Shown here: positions 1 through 10,514 of the stretch, in pieces
How positions within the stretch are numbered: the first letter of the stretch is position 1
Layout of the letters: each line of letters starts with the position of its first letter
NCBI GenBank assembly: GCA_026004015.1
Contig: BPIH01000002.1
Location: 1 to 64,000 of the forward strand
DNA length: 64,000 bases
Source of the DNA: Chloroflexota bacterium
GTDB lineage: Bacteria > Chloroflexota > Limnocylindria > Limnocylindrales > CSP1-4
Direction of reading: 5' to 3'
Notes under the pieces: generated by a model
Databases searched by the model: none
What the model was told of the DNA's origin: nothing
Seen by the model: only the letters and a program-made list of their open reading frames with translations
Position numbers and translations under genes: made by a program

Positions 1-170
1 TCGCCGGCGGCCCCGGCGGCCGGCTCGGCGAGGTGGTGCGGACCCGGCTGGGCGGCGGCCCTCGGGGCGGGGATCGGGCTGCCGATGGGGTGGCGGTCGG
101 GCCACCGGGCGAGGCGGCTCGGCCTCGGTAGGCCACTCCCTTCGGGGAGCGGGGCGCGGCGACCGCCGGA

Positions 171-848
171 CTACCGACGGGGGCGGGGCGGCTCGACGGG
201 ATCCGGATCGGCGGCTTCGGTCTCGGCGATGGCCTCGCCCCACTCGTGGACGTGGCCGGCGGCGGGAGCGAGGGGCCCGACGTATGGCGGGAGGGTCTCG
301 GGCGGGGTCGTCGCGTCGTGGGCCGTCCCTGGGTCGCCGAGCTCGAGGAGGCGAACGGTGACGCCGCTCGCCCCGATGGCCGCCTCGAGGGTCGTCTCCG
401 CCGGAAGGGTGCGCCAGGCATCGACGACGGGACGGGGGACGAGGATCGGCCAGCCGGGCCGGCCGGCGTAGGCGGGACGGAGGATGGCCGTCCGATCGGC
501 ACCGTGGGCCTCGATGAGGGAGGTGACCGTCTCCGGGTCGACCCAGGCCATGGCGACGGGCCAGAGGAGGACGGCGTCGGTCGCCTCGACGGTCGCGACG
601 GCCGTCGACTGGCCGGCGAGGACGGCCCCGGTCCGGTCGGAGGGAAGCGGCACGTTCGAGAGGGCCGACGCCTCGGCGCCGGCGATGGCGGCCGCCAGGC
701 GCCCCTCGGGGTCGGGGCCGACGACGATCGTCGGCACGGCGCCTCCCGACCAGGCGACGTCGACGATCCGGCGGAGCCGGTTCGTGCTCCCCGCAGGCGC
801 GAGGGCCGCTTCGGGGTCGGGGGCGAGGATGAGGGCGGCGACGGTCAC
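171..848 (-). CDS. MobA/MocA-like nucleotidyltransferase (molybdenum cofactor cytidylyl/guanylyltransferase-like)
   Basis: Minus ORF from GTG at 848 (VTVAALILAPDPEAALAPAGSTNRLRRIVDVAWSGGAVPTIVVG...), SD-like AGGAGGGA upstream; NTP-transferase-like N-terminus. Confidence 0.6.
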   Translation of the reverse strand: MTVAALILAPDPEAALAPAGSTNRLRRIVDVAWSGGAVPTIVVGPDPEGRLAAAIAGAEASALSNVPLPSDRTGAVLAGQSTAVATVEATDAVLLWPVAMAWVDPETVTSLIEAHGADRTAILRPAYAGRPGWPILVPRPVVDAWRTLPAETTLEAAIGASGVTVRLLELGDPGTAHDATTPPETLPPYVGPLAPAAGHVHEWGEAIAETEAADPDPVEPPRPRR

Positions 849-1049
849 TCGGCTGGGCTCCCTCCTGGGTCGGCACGGACCATGGTTCGGGCGGCGCCTC
901 CCGGGTGGGCCGAGTCTAGCCGGTTCGGGCCTGGCTCGTCGGCGGCGGGACGGGAGCGAGGGTGGGCCGAGCGAACGGCGGCCGCCATCGAGTGGCGCCC
1001 GGGGCAAGCGCCGGGGACCCGGGAGGGCCGGGCGTACAATCGAGCCTCC

Positions 1050-2234
1050 ATGGCCATCTACCTCGATCACGCCGCGACGACGCCCCTCCGACCCGAGGCC
1101 CTCGAGGCGATGCTCCCGTACCTCACGGAGCGGTTCGGGAACCCCTCGTCGCCGCACCGCTTCGGTCGGGCCGCCCGGGCCGGGCTCGACGAGGCCCGCG
1201 AGCGCCTCGCCGCCCGCCTGAACGCCGAGCCCCGGGAGCTCGTCTTCACCTCGGGCGGGACCGAGGCGAACAACCTCGCCGTCAAAGGGGCGGCCTGGGT
1301 CGGCAAGGCCCGCGGCAACCAGATCCTGACGAGCCCCGTCGAGCACCACTCCGTCGGCCACAGCCTCGCCTACCTCGAGAAGTTCGGCTTCGAGGTCGTC
1401 GCCCTCGGCGTCGACCGCTACGGGCGGGTCGATCCCGACGAGGTCGAGGCCCGCCTCGGGGATCGGACGATCCTCGTCTCGATCATGCTCGCCAACAACG
1501 AGGTCGGGACCATCGAGCCGATCGCCGAGATCGCCCGCCGGGTCCGGACCCGGCGGGGCGTCCTCTTCCACGTCGACGCCGTCGCCGCCGCGCCTCATCT
1601 GCCCCTCGACGTCCAGGCCCTCGACGTCGATCTCCTCACCCTGAGCGCCCACAAGTTCGAGGGGCCGAAGGGGGCCGGCCTCCTCTACATCCGGCGGGGG
1701 GTTCATATCCTCGCCCAGCAGCAGGGCGGGACCCAGGAGCGGTATCGGCGGGCCGGGACCGAGGACGTGGCGGCCGTTGTCGGGATGGCCGTCGCCTACG
1801 ACCTCGCCTGCGAGGAGCGGGCGACCGTCAGCGGGCGCCTCCGGCGAGCCGCCGACCGCCTCCTCCGGACCCTCCGGGCCGAGCCCGGCGTGGAGGTGAC
1901 GGGGCACCCGAAGGAGCGCCTGCCGGGCCTCGTCTCGGTCGTCGTCCCCGGGGTCGACGGGGCCGAGCTCGTCATGGCCCTCGACCTGGCCGGGATCGCC
2001 GTTTCGACGGGCTCCGCCTGCACGACCGGGTCCACGGAACCGAGCCACGTCCTGACGGCCATGGGCTACCCGGCCGACGAGGCGCGGGGCGCCCTCCGGA
2101 TCTCCCTCGGCCGGGCGACGACCGAGGCCGAGCTCGAGACGGCGGCCGCCGAGATCCGGGCCGTCATCGCCCGCTTCCGGGCCGCGGCCGAGTCGGAGCC
2201 GGCCCTCGCCCAGGACGGGGTGCTCGGACGGTGA
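1050..2234 (+). CDS. iscS: cysteine desulfurase (IscS/NifS family)
   Basis: [18 protein letters not shown]..., PLP-Lys motif [26 protein letters not shown] active-site loop; precedes mnmA. Confidence 0.93.
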   Translation: MAIYLDHAATTPLRPEALEAMLPYLTERFGNPSSPHRFGRAARAGLDEARERLAARLNAEPRELVFTSGGTEANNLAVKGAAWVGKARGNQILTSPVEHHSVGHSLAYLEKFGFEVVALGVDRYGRVDPDEVEARLGDRTILVSIMLANNEVGTIEPIAEIARRVRTRRGVLFHVDAVAAAPHLPLDVQALDVDLLTLSAHKFEGPKGAGLLYIRRGVHILAQQQGGTQERYRRAGTEDVAAVVGMAVAYDLACEERATVSGRLRRAADRLLRTLRAEPGVEVTGHPKERLPGLVSVVVPGVDGAELVMALDLAGIAVSTGSACTTGSTEPSHVLTAMGYPADEARGALRISLGRATTEAELETAAAEIRAVIARFRAAAESEPALAQDGVLGR

Positions 2235-3442
2235 GCCGGGTCCTCGTCGCCATGTCGGGCGGCGTCGATTCGTCGGTGGCGGCGGCCCTCGTCCGCGACT
2301 CGGGAGCCGAGGCAGTCGGGGTCTGGCTCCGCCTCCACTCCCTCGCCGACGTCGCCTCCGAGTACCGGCGCTCGTGCTGCTCCCTCGATGCCGCCGACGA
2401 CGCCCGCCGAGTCGCCGAGCAGCTCGACATCCCCTTCTACGTCCTCAACCTCGAGGCCGAGTTCGCGGCCGGCGTCCTCGACCCCTTCGCCGACGCCTAC
2501 CTGGCGGGCCGGACGCCGAGCCCCTGCGTCGAGTGCAACAGCGTCGTCAAGTTCGGGGCCCTCCTCGGTCGGGCCCGGGCTCGCTTCGACTGCGATGCCG
2601 TCGCCACCGGCCACTACGCCCGCCTCGAGACGGTCCCCGGCCCCGACGGCCCCGAGGTCCGCCTCCTCCGGGCCCGCGACCCCGACAAGGACCAGACGTA
2701 CTTCCTCTACGCCCTCGGTCAGGAGCAGCTCCGCCACGTCCGCTTCCCCCTCGGCGAGCTGACGAAGGCCGAGGTCCGGGCCATCGCCCGTCGCCTCGGG
2801 CTCGCCACCGCCGACAAGCCCGACAGCCAGGAGCTCTGCTTCGCCCCCGGCGGCGACCACCTCGCCGTCCTCGCCGAGCGGCGCGGCTGGCGGCCTCGGC
2901 CGGGCCCGATCCTCGATCGGGACGGCCGCCAGGTGGGGACCCATCCGGGAGCGGCGGGCTTCACCGTCGGTCAGCGGCGGGGCGTCGGGGTCGCTCTCGG
3001 CGAGCCGCGCTTCGTCGCCGCCGTCGACCCGGACCGGAACCTCATCCAGCTCGGGCGGCGCGAGGACCTCGAGGCCCGCTCCCTCTGGCTCGAGGACGTC
3101 TCCTTCGTCGCCGGGCGGCCGCCGGGCCTCGACGCCGATGGCGCCTTCCAGGCCGAGGTCAGGATTCGGCATCGGGGACGCCTCGTCCCGGCGACGCTTC
3201 GACCGGCCCCGACCGGCGCTCGCCCGCCTGAGGCCAGTGAGCGCTGGTATGTGGAGCTCGAGGAGCCGGTCTGGGCGCCGGCTCCCGGGCAGGCCTGCGT
3301 CGTCTATGCCGGCGACGTCGTCCTCGGCGGGGGACGGATCGCACGGGTCCCGAGCCGGGTCGCCCTCGAGCCGGCCGACCCGACCGGAGCGGACGAGGGG
3401 TCGCTGCCCCTCGCCGTCGGGGCGAGCCCCCAGGGGTCATGA
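2231..3442 (+). CDS. mnmA: tRNA-specific 2-thiouridylase MnmA
   Basis: GTG start overlapping iscS stop; [60 protein letters not shown]. Confidence 0.95.
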   Translation: MSRVLVAMSGGVDSSVAAALVRDSGAEAVGVWLRLHSLADVASEYRRSCCSLDAADDARRVAEQLDIPFYVLNLEAEFAAGVLDPFADAYLAGRTPSPCVECNSVVKFGALLGRARARFDCDAVATGHYARLETVPGPDGPEVRLLRARDPDKDQTYFLYALGQEQLRHVRFPLGELTKAEVRAIARRLGLATADKPDSQELCFAPGGDHLAVLAERRGWRPRPGPILDRDGRQVGTHPGAAGFTVGQRRGVGVALGEPRFVAAVDPDRNLIQLGRREDLEARSLWLEDVSFVAGRPPGLDADGAFQAEVRIRHRGRLVPATLRPAPTGARPPEASERWYVELEEPVWAPAPGQACVVYAGDVVLGGGRIARVPSRVALEPADPTGADEGSLPLAVGASPQGS

Positions 3443-3714
3443 TCGAGCCGGCCGTCGTCGTGGCCGTCGTGCTCGGCGTCTTTCACGCCGCCCTCTACGT
3501 CGCCGTCCGGGGCGGCGCCGGGGCTCGCCTGCCGCTCCTCGTCCTCGCCGCCGTCGTCGGCGCCTGGGCCGGCGACGCCCTCGGCCGACGGCTCGGGATC
3601 GATCTCCTCCGGCTCGGGGACGTCCGCCTCCTGACCGCCTCGGTCGTCGCCTGGATCGGGATCGGCCTCGCCGAGCTCGTGGCCGTCCTCGGTCCGGATC
3701 GGAGTCGGGCGTGA
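3439..3714 (+). CDS. small hydrophobic membrane protein
   Basis: 91 aa, three hydrophobic segments, ATGA overlap with mnmA. Confidence 0.6.
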   Translation: MIEPAVVVAVVLGVFHAALYVAVRGGAGARLPLLVLAAVVGAWAGDALGRRLGIDLLRLGDVRLLTASVVAWIGIGLAELVAVLGPDRSRA

Positions 3715-3965
3715 GCCAGGCAGCGGGCCCGAGCGGGCGGCAGCCGGTCCGGGAGGCGGAGCCGGGCGCCCCGGTCCCCGGGGCTCCGGTTCCCTCGACG
3801 ATGCGGGGCCCCCTGGCCGGCCTGGCCGACCTGGCGACCGCCCTCCGGGACCCCGCCTCGGCGGCCTCGACCTTCGTCCGGGGCCTGACCGTCGGTCTCC
3901 TCGTGGGGGCCGCCATCGTCGGTAGCCGACTCTGGCGGCGCCGCCGGCGACGGCGAGGGGCCTGA
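3711..3965 (+). CDS. small protein with one C-terminal TM segment
   Basis: GTG start overlapping upstream stop; GLTVGLLVGAAIVGSRLW followed by Arg-rich tail. Confidence 0.5.
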   Translation: MSQAAGPSGRQPVREAEPGAPVPGAPVPSTMRGPLAGLADLATALRDPASAASTFVRGLTVGLLVGAAIVGSRLWRRRRRRRGA

Positions 3966-4091
3966 GCCGCTCGGCCATCCGAGCACCGACGCCCCACCGC
4001 CCCGCCGGCTCGCCCGGCGCTCGGGACCCGAGGCCGACGCCGGAGCGGTGCCTCGCCTCGGCGGGCGAATCCCTTTGGTACCGTTAGGACG

Positions 4092-6881
4092 ATGTCGCAG
4101 CGAGCCCTCGTCCCCGATCCCCGCATCCGATCCCTCCCGGCCGCCGAGATCCGGCGCCGCTTCGTCGACTTCTTCGTCGCCCGAGGCCACACGTACGTCC
4201 CCTCGTCGTCCCTCGTCCCGGCCGGCGATCCGACCCTCCTCTTCACGAACTCGGGGATGGTCCAGTTCAAGGACGTCCTCACCGGCGCCGAGCGGCGCCC
4301 GTACCGCCGGGCGGCGAACTACCAGCGCTGCCTCCGGGTCGCCGGCAAGCACAACGACTTCGAGGAGGTCGGCCGCACCCCGCGCCACCACACCTTCTTC
4401 GAGATGCTCGGCAACTGGAGCTTCGGCGACTACTTCAAGCGGGAGGCGATCCACCTCGCCTGGGAGCTCCTGACCGAGGACTTCGGCCTGCCGCCCGACC
4501 GCCTCGCGGCCACGACGTACACGACCGACGAGGTCGCCTATCGGGTCTGGCGGGACGAGATCGGCCTTCCCGAGGACCGGATCGCCCGGTGGGGGAACTT
4601 CGAAGCCGGCGACGAGAAGAACTGGTGGCGGATGGCCGACACCGGTCCCTCCGGCCCCTGCTCGGAGATCCACTTCGACCGAGGAGCCGAGCTGTCCGAG
4701 GGGCCCCACTGCATCCCCGACCACTCCGAGACCTGTCCCCGCTGGCTCGAGATCTGGAACCTCGTCTTCATGGAGTACGAGCTCCTCCCCGATCGTTCCC
4801 TCCGGCCCCTGCCCTTCCAGAGCGTCGACACCGGGATGGGCCTCGAGCGGCTCGCCTCCGTCCTCCAGCAGGTTCCCTCGAACTACGACACCGACCTCTT
4901 CGCCCCGCTCCACGAGGCCCTCCGGGAGCTCCTCGGCCACGACCCCGAGGCCTTCGAGCAGGAGCGCTTCAGCTACCAGGTCATCGCCGACCACTCCCGG
5001 GCCATCACCTTCCTCGTCGCCGACGGGGTCCTCCCTTCGAACGAGGGCCGCGGCTACGTCCTCCGCCGGATCCTCCGACGGGCCGTCCGCCACGGCCGGC
5101 TCCTCGGCCGCCGCGAACCCTTCCTGGCCCGGACGGCCTCCGTCGTCATCGACCGCATGGCCGACGCCTATCCCCACCTGGCGACCGAGCGGGAGCGGAT
5201 CCTCGCCGTGATCGTCCGGGAGGAGGCCCAGTTCGCCCGGACCCTCGACGCCGGCACGGAGCAGCTCGAGGCCGCCCTGGCGCCCCTCGCCGGCTCGGCG
5301 CGGGTCGTCGGGCGCCGGCCCGACGACCTGCCGGCCGACGCCCCGGTCCTGCCGGGCGAGGTCGCCTTCCGGCTCCACGACACGTACGGCTTTCCCATCG
5401 ACCTGACCATCGAGCTCGCCGCCGAAGCCGGGGTCCGGGTCGACCGGGTCGGCTTCGAGGCGGCCCTCGCCGAGCAGCGCGAGCGGTCGCGGGCCGGGAC
5501 GAAGGCGGCCCTCGGTCGGGCGGCCGAGCTCGCCGGGCGCTACGAGGCCCTCGCCCGCCGAACGGGGGAGACGACCTTCCTCGGCTACGAGACCCTGGAA
5601 ACCGAGGCCCGGGTCCTCGCCGTCGTCCGCGACGGCGTCGCCTACGACGAGCTCACCGCCGTCGGCGAAGTCGAGCTTCGCGTCCCGCCCGGCGCCGAGG
5701 CCGAGGTCGTCCTCGACCGGACCCCCTTCTACCCCGAAGGCGGCGGGCAGGTCGGCGATCGGGGCGTCCTCCGGGGCCCCGACGGCGAGGTCCTCTTCGA
5801 GGTCGCCGATACCCAGCGGATGGCCGGCGGGCTCATCGTCCACCGGGGCACCCTCCGGGGTCGGCTGAGGGTCGGCGAGGTCGTCCGGGCCGCCGTCGAT
5901 CCGGTCCACCGGGGCCGGACGATGCGGAACCACACGGCGACCCATCTCCTCCATCGGGCCCTCCGGAACGTCGTCGGCGAGACGGCCCGGCAGGCCGGAT
6001 CGTTGGTCGGGCCCGACTATCTCCGCTTCGACTTCCCGTTGGACCGGCCGCTGACCGACGAGGAGCGGCGGCGGATCGCGGCCGAGGTTCGGCGGATCAT
6101 CCGCGACGACCGTCCGGTCGTCGTCGAGTACCTCCCCTTCGAGGAGGCCATCGCCGCCGGCGCCGATGCCTTCTTCGACGAGAAGTACGGGGCCACGGTC
6201 CGGACGGTCCGGGTCGAGGGCTACAGCTTCGAGCTTTGCGGGGGGACCCACTGCCGGCGGACCGGGGAGATCGGGACCTTCCTCATCGTCGGCGAACGGA
6301 GCATCGGCTCGGGGATGCGGCGGATCGAGGCGGTCACCGGGGAGGGGGCCGACGCCCTCGTCGAGGGCCGCTTCGAGCTCCTCGAGGCCCTCGCCGAGCG
6401 GCTCGGCGCGAACGGGCCGGACGCCCTCGACGAACGGGTCGACGCCCTTCTCGCCGAGCTCCGGGAGGCGAAGCGGCGGCTCCGCTCGGGGGGCGGTCTC
6501 CTGCCGCGGCCGGCCGAGCTGGCGGCCCGGGCCGAGGAGATCGGGCCCGGGGTCCGCCTCGTCGCCTACGCCGGCCCCTTCGAGTCCATCGACGTCCTGA
6601 AGGCGACGGCGAAGGACGTCCGTGGCCTCCTCGGGTCCGGGGTCATCGCCCTCGCCCTCGACGCCGAGGAGCCGCAGCTCTTCGTCACCGTCAGCGACGA
6701 CCTCGTTGGCCGCGGCATCTCGGCCGGCGAGCTCGTCCGGGCGGCGGTGACGCCCCTCGAGGGCCGCGGCGGGGGGCGGCCGGAGATGGCCCAGGGCAAG
6801 GGGACCCGGCGGGAGGGCCTCGCCGAGGCCCTGGCGGCGATCCGGCGGGCCCTCCGGGAACGGACGAACGGGCGCGAGTAG
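4092..6881 (+). CDS. alaS: alanine--tRNA ligase
   Basis: 929 aa; EIRRRFVDFFVARGHTYVPSSSLVPAGDPTLLFTNSGMVQFKD, HNDFEEVGRTPRHHTFFEMLGNWSFGDYFK, SFELCGGTHCRRTGEIG. Confidence 0.98.
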   Translation: MSQRALVPDPRIRSLPAAEIRRRFVDFFVARGHTYVPSSSLVPAGDPTLLFTNSGMVQFKDVLTGAERRPYRRAANYQRCLRVAGKHNDFEEVGRTPRHHTFFEMLGNWSFGDYFKREAIHLAWELLTEDFGLPPDRLAATTYTTDEVAYRVWRDEIGLPEDRIARWGNFEAGDEKNWWRMADTGPSGPCSEIHFDRGAELSEGPHCIPDHSETCPRWLEIWNLVFMEYELLPDRSLRPLPFQSVDTGMGLERLASVLQQVPSNYDTDLFAPLHEALRELLGHDPEAFEQERFSYQVIADHSRAITFLVADGVLPSNEGRGYVLRRILRRAVRHGRLLGRREPFLARTASVVIDRMADAYPHLATERERILAVIVREEAQFARTLDAGTEQLEAALAPLAGSARVVGRRPDDLPADAPVLPGEVAFRLHDTYGFPIDLTIELAAEAGVRVDRVGFEAALAEQRERSRAGTKAALGRAAELAGRYEALARRTGETTFLGYETLETEARVLAVVRDGVAYDELTAVGEVELRVPPGAEAEVVLDRTPFYPEGGGQVGDRGVLRGPDGEVLFEVADTQRMAGGLIVHRGTLRGRLRVGEVVRAAVDPVHRGRTMRNHTATHLLHRALRNVVGETARQAGSLVGPDYLRFDFPLDRPLTDEERRRIAAEVRRIIRDDRPVVVEYLPFEEAIAAGADAFFDEKYGATVRTVRVEGYSFELCGGTHCRRTGEIGTFLIVGERSIGSGMRRIEAVTGEGADALVEGRFELLEALAERLGANGPDALDERVDALLAELREAKRRLRSGGGLLPRPAELAARAEEIGPGVRLVAYAGPFESIDVLKATAKDVRGLLGSGVIALALDAEEPQLFVTVSDDLVGRGISAGELVRAAVTPLEGRGGGRPEMAQGKGTRREGLAEALAAIRRALRERTNGRE

Positions 6882-6884
6882 GGG

Positions 6885-8144
6885 ATGGCCTTCTGGCGCC
6901 GGTTCTGGCCACGGGAGCGGGCGTCGGGTCCGGCGGCCTGCACCGCCCTCGACGTCGGAACCGAGTTCGCCAAGGCCCTCGTCTTCGAGATCGAGGACGG
7001 TCGGGGGATCGTCCGCGGCGTCGGTCGGAAGCGCCAGGGCCTCGCCCACATGCAGTCGGGGACGGTCGCCGACATCGCCGCCGTCGTCGACAACTGCTCG
7101 GTCGCCCTCGCCGAGGCTGAGGAGATGGCCGGCTTTCGGCCGACCCAGGTCGTCATCGGCATCGCCGGCGAGCTCGTCAAAGGTTTCACGACGACTCGGA
7201 GTCAGGAGCGGAAGCGGCCCGAGCAACCGATCAGCGAGGCCGAGCTCCTGCGGCTCATCGACGCCGTCCAGCGCGACGCCCTCGCCGAGGCCGAGCGGGC
7301 GATCACCTGGGAGACGGGGCTGCCCCAGGTCGACGTCCGACTCGTCCACGCCGCCGTCATCGGGGCTGCCATCGACGGCTACCCGGTGACGAACCCGATC
7401 GGCTTCCAGGGCCGCCACGTCCGGATCAGCATCTTCAACGCCTTCGCCCCCCTCGTCCACCTCGGCGCCCTCGAGAGCGTCGCCTCCCAGCTCGACCTCG
7501 AGCTCCTGACCATCGTCGCCGAGCCGTACGCCGTGGCCCGGGTCCTCGGCAGCGACCAGGTCCGGCAGGCCGGCGGCCTCTTCGTTGACGTCGGCGGCGG
7601 GACGACCGACGTCGCCCTCGTCCGGGGCGGGGGGATCGAGGGGACGCGGATGTTCGCCCTCGGCGGACGCGCCTTCACGAAGTCGATCGCCGATCGGCTC
7701 GACCTGCCCTTCCCCCGGGCGGAGGCGCTGAAGATCGACTACGCCCGGGGTCTCCCCGTCGAGGAGCGGGCGGCGGTGGCGGCCATCGTCGCCGAGGACG
7801 TCGAGGTCTGGGCGGCGGGGGTCGAGCTCGTCCTGGAAGAGCTGAGCGGGGGCGACCTCCTGCCCGGCCGGATCTACCTCTGCGGCGGCGGCTCCCACCT
7901 TCCCGAGATCCGGTCCGCCCTCGTGGCCGAGCGGTTCTGGAAGCACCTCCCCTTCGCCCGGCCGCCCGAGGTGACGGTCATGACGCCGGGCATCATCGAG
8001 GCGATCAGCGACGCCACCGACCTCCTCGTCGACGCCCAGGACGTGACACCCATGGGGCTCGCCTACCAGGCCATCGAGCTGGCGGCCGAGGAGGATCCCC
8101 TCGAGCTGGCCCTCCGGCGGGTCCTCCGGGCGATGAAGGTCTAG
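6885..8144 (+). CDS. FtsA/PilM-like actin-fold ATPase
   Basis: TALDVGTEFAKALVFEIEDG, GLFVDVGGGTTDVALVRGG, ALGGRAFTKSIADRL: actin-like phosphate/nucleotide motifs. Confidence 0.8.
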   Translation: MAFWRRFWPRERASGPAACTALDVGTEFAKALVFEIEDGRGIVRGVGRKRQGLAHMQSGTVADIAAVVDNCSVALAEAEEMAGFRPTQVVIGIAGELVKGFTTTRSQERKRPEQPISEAELLRLIDAVQRDALAEAERAITWETGLPQVDVRLVHAAVIGAAIDGYPVTNPIGFQGRHVRISIFNAFAPLVHLGALESVASQLDLELLTIVAEPYAVARVLGSDQVRQAGGLFVDVGGGTTDVALVRGGGIEGTRMFALGGRAFTKSIADRLDLPFPRAEALKIDYARGLPVEERAAVAAIVAEDVEVWAAGVELVLEELSGGDLLPGRIYLCGGGSHLPEIRSALVAERFWKHLPFARPPEVTVMTPGIIEAISDATDLLVDAQDVTPMGLAYQAIELAAEEDPLELALRRVLRAMKV

Positions 8145-8167
8145 GCTTCCCTCGGCGTGGAACGAGC

Positions 8168-10000
8168 ATGACGACGGGCACGGTCATCTACCTCGACGTC
8201 GACGACGAGATCACCTCGGCGGCGACCCGGATCCGGGCGGCCGAGGCGAACCGGCTCGCCCTCGTCGTCCCGCCCGGTTCGCGGATCGCCACCTCTCGGA
8301 TGAACTTCCGTCTCCTGGCCCGGGAGGCCGGGCGCCTCGGCCGGCGCCTCGCCGTCGTCGCCCCGGACGCCCCCTCGCGGGCCCTCGCCGCGGCGGCCGG
8401 GCTCGAGGTCTTCGCCACCGTTGGCGAGTACGAAGCGAGCCTCGGCCTCGGCGGTGGCGCTGGGCCGGGCTCGTCGGCGGCCCCCGAAGGCGCAGCCGCC
8501 GAGCCGCGCTCCGGAACGGGTCTGAACGCGGAGGGCGAGGCGGGTCCGGGGCCGGGGGCGCCGGGCCCCGGCGGAGGGGCGCGGTCCGCGCGGCCCGGGG
8601 AGGGCGGGCTCGAGCCGACGCGGGTCCTGTCCCCGGCCGGCGGTCCCGGGGACGGCACGACGGGTGTCGAGGGAGTGGGCGGGGCGGCCGCCCTCCCGGT
8701 GGCGGCGGGCCTCCCGGCGGCCAGGGTCCGACGGTCGGGGCGCCGCCGCCGGTTCGTCGCCGTCGGGGTCGGGCTCCTGGCGCTCGTCCTCGCCGTCGGT
8801 GGCGTCGCCGGCTCCATCCTCCTCCCCACGGCGACGGTCCGGGTCGTACCGCGGATCGACCCCGTCGGCCCCCTCGAGCTCACCGTCGTCGCCGATCCCG
8901 AGACGGCCGTCGTCGACGCCGACGCCGCCCGGATCCCGGCGACCCGGGTCGCCATCCCGGTCCAGGTCGAGGACCGTTTCCCGGCCACCGGCAAGCGGGT
9001 CGTCGAGGCCAAGGCGAGCGGGACCGTCGTCTTCACGAGCCGCAACACGGGTGCCGAGGTCGAGATCCCGGCCGGGACCCAGGTCTCGACGGCCTCGGGG
9101 ATCGTCTTCCGGACGACGCGCCGGGTCGTCGTGCCGAAGGCGACGTTCCTGCCCCCGACGCCGGGCCTCGCCGAGGTCCCGGTCGAGGCCCTGGAGCCCG
9201 GGCCGGCCGGCAACGTCCCCGCCGGTGCCATCACGCGGGTCTCGACGGTCATCCAGGCGCGTCTCGTCAATCCCGACGACCCCGTCTCGAACCCGGAGCC
9301 GACGAAGGGCGGCAAGCGGGACGAGTTCCCCCAGGTGACGAAGGCCGACGTCGACCGGGCGCTGGCTGCCCTGACCGAGCGGGCGGAAACGGCCCTCCGC
9401 GACGGTCTCGCCGATCCGAACCTCGTCCCGGCCGGCCTCACCGTCTTCGAGGCGACGGCGAGCCTCGGCGAGCTGACCCCGTCCGTCGATCCCGCCTCCC
9501 TCGTCGGGATTGAGGCGACCGAGTTCGACCTCGGCCTGAGCGGGGAGGGGAGCGTCCTCGCCGTCGACGAGGTGCCCATCTCGGAGATCGCCGAAGCCCG
9601 GGTCCGCGGGAGCGTCGCCCCCGACCACGTCCTCCTCGACGGCTCCATCCGGGTCGAGGTCGGCGAGCCGGTCGTCGAGGGGACGGAGATCCGCTTCCCC
9701 GTCACGGCGAGCGGCCGCCAGACGGTCGTCGCTGATGCCGCCGCCCTCCGGGAGGCGATCAAGGGGCTGCCGGTCGAGGAAGCCCGACGCCTCCTCGAAG
9801 CCTACGGCCGGGTCACCATCGAGGTCTGGCCGGACTGGGTGACGAGGATCCCGACCCTCGACTGGCGCCTTGAGGTCCTCGTCGGGCCCGAGGCGGGGCG
9901 GGGCCGTGGCCAGGCCGGCAGCGGGAGGCAGGCCGCCGACGCGGGGCGGGCCGGCGACCCGGCGGGGGCGGCCAGCCGCGCCATCCGGTGGCCGGCATGA
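8168..10000 (+). CDS. membrane-anchored baseplate J/gp47-like domain protein
   Basis: 610 aa; single TM (RRFVAVGVGLLALVLAVGGVAGSILL) followed by KASGTVVFTSRNTGAEVEIPAGTQVSTASGIVFRTTRRVVVP, typical of the Baseplate_J-like family. Confidence 0.65.
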   Translation: MTTGTVIYLDVDDEITSAATRIRAAEANRLALVVPPGSRIATSRMNFRLLAREAGRLGRRLAVVAPDAPSRALAAAAGLEVFATVGEYEASLGLGGGAGPGSSAAPEGAAAEPRSGTGLNAEGEAGPGPGAPGPGGGARSARPGEGGLEPTRVLSPAGGPGDGTTGVEGVGGAAALPVAAGLPAARVRRSGRRRRFVAVGVGLLALVLAVGGVAGSILLPTATVRVVPRIDPVGPLELTVVADPETAVVDADAARIPATRVAIPVQVEDRFPATGKRVVEAKASGTVVFTSRNTGAEVEIPAGTQVSTASGIVFRTTRRVVVPKATFLPPTPGLAEVPVEALEPGPAGNVPAGAITRVSTVIQARLVNPDDPVSNPEPTKGGKRDEFPQVTKADVDRALAALTERAETALRDGLADPNLVPAGLTVFEATASLGELTPSVDPASLVGIEATEFDLGLSGEGSVLAVDEVPISEIAEARVRGSVAPDHVLLDGSIRVEVGEPVVEGTEIRFPVTASGRQTVVADAAALREAIKGLPVEEARRLLEAYGRVTIEVWPDWVTRIPTLDWRLEVLVGPEAGRGRGQAGSGRQAADAGRAGDPAGAASRAIRWPA

Positions 10001-10514
10001 CCGGCGAGCCGATCCGGAGCCGCCCGGAGCCGATCCGGAGCCGCCCGGAGCCGCCCGAGCCGCGACGGCTCCTCGGCATCGACCTCGGCGAGCGGCGGAT
10101 CGGCCTCGCCGTCGCCGATCCCGACGGTCGGGTCCGGCCGCTGACGACGCTCGTCCGGCGGACGACGCCCGAGGCGGATGCCGCCGTCCTGGCCGGGATC
10201 GTCCGCCAGGAAGGGGTCGCCGAGCTCGTCGTCGGCCTGCCCCTCGAGGCGAGCGGGGCCGAGGGCGAGCAGGCCCGACGGACCCGGGCCTGGGCCGAGG
10301 CCGTCGCCGCCCACCTCGGCCTGCCCCTCGCCTTCCGGGACGAGCGATGGACGACCGAGGCCGCCGCCGCTCCGAACGCCGCGCCTGTCCGCGGGGCCGC
10401 TCGGGCGGGCCGCCGAGTCCGGCCCGGCGGGCGGCCCACCGGGCCCGTCTCGATCGCGAGGCGGCCGCCCTCATCCTCGAAGCCGAGCTCGCCGCTCGAA
10501 GGGAGGTCCGATGA
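9997..10514 (+). pseudogene. ruvX: Holliday junction resolvase RuvX/YqgF with an apparent single frameshift
   Basis: RRLLGIDLGERRIGLAVADPDG, LVVGLPLEASGAEGEQA, FRDERWTTEAA in frame 1; the C-terminus ARLDREAAALILEAELAARREVR continues in frame 0; shift near 10350-10380. Confidence 0.75.

Noticed and set aside
3495-7946. 1483-aa minus-strand ORF antisense to alaS
   Set aside because: Asp/Gly/Pro/Arg-rich translation without domains; mirrors a well-supported alaS and actin-fold CDS. Typical spurious antisense ORF in high-GC DNA.
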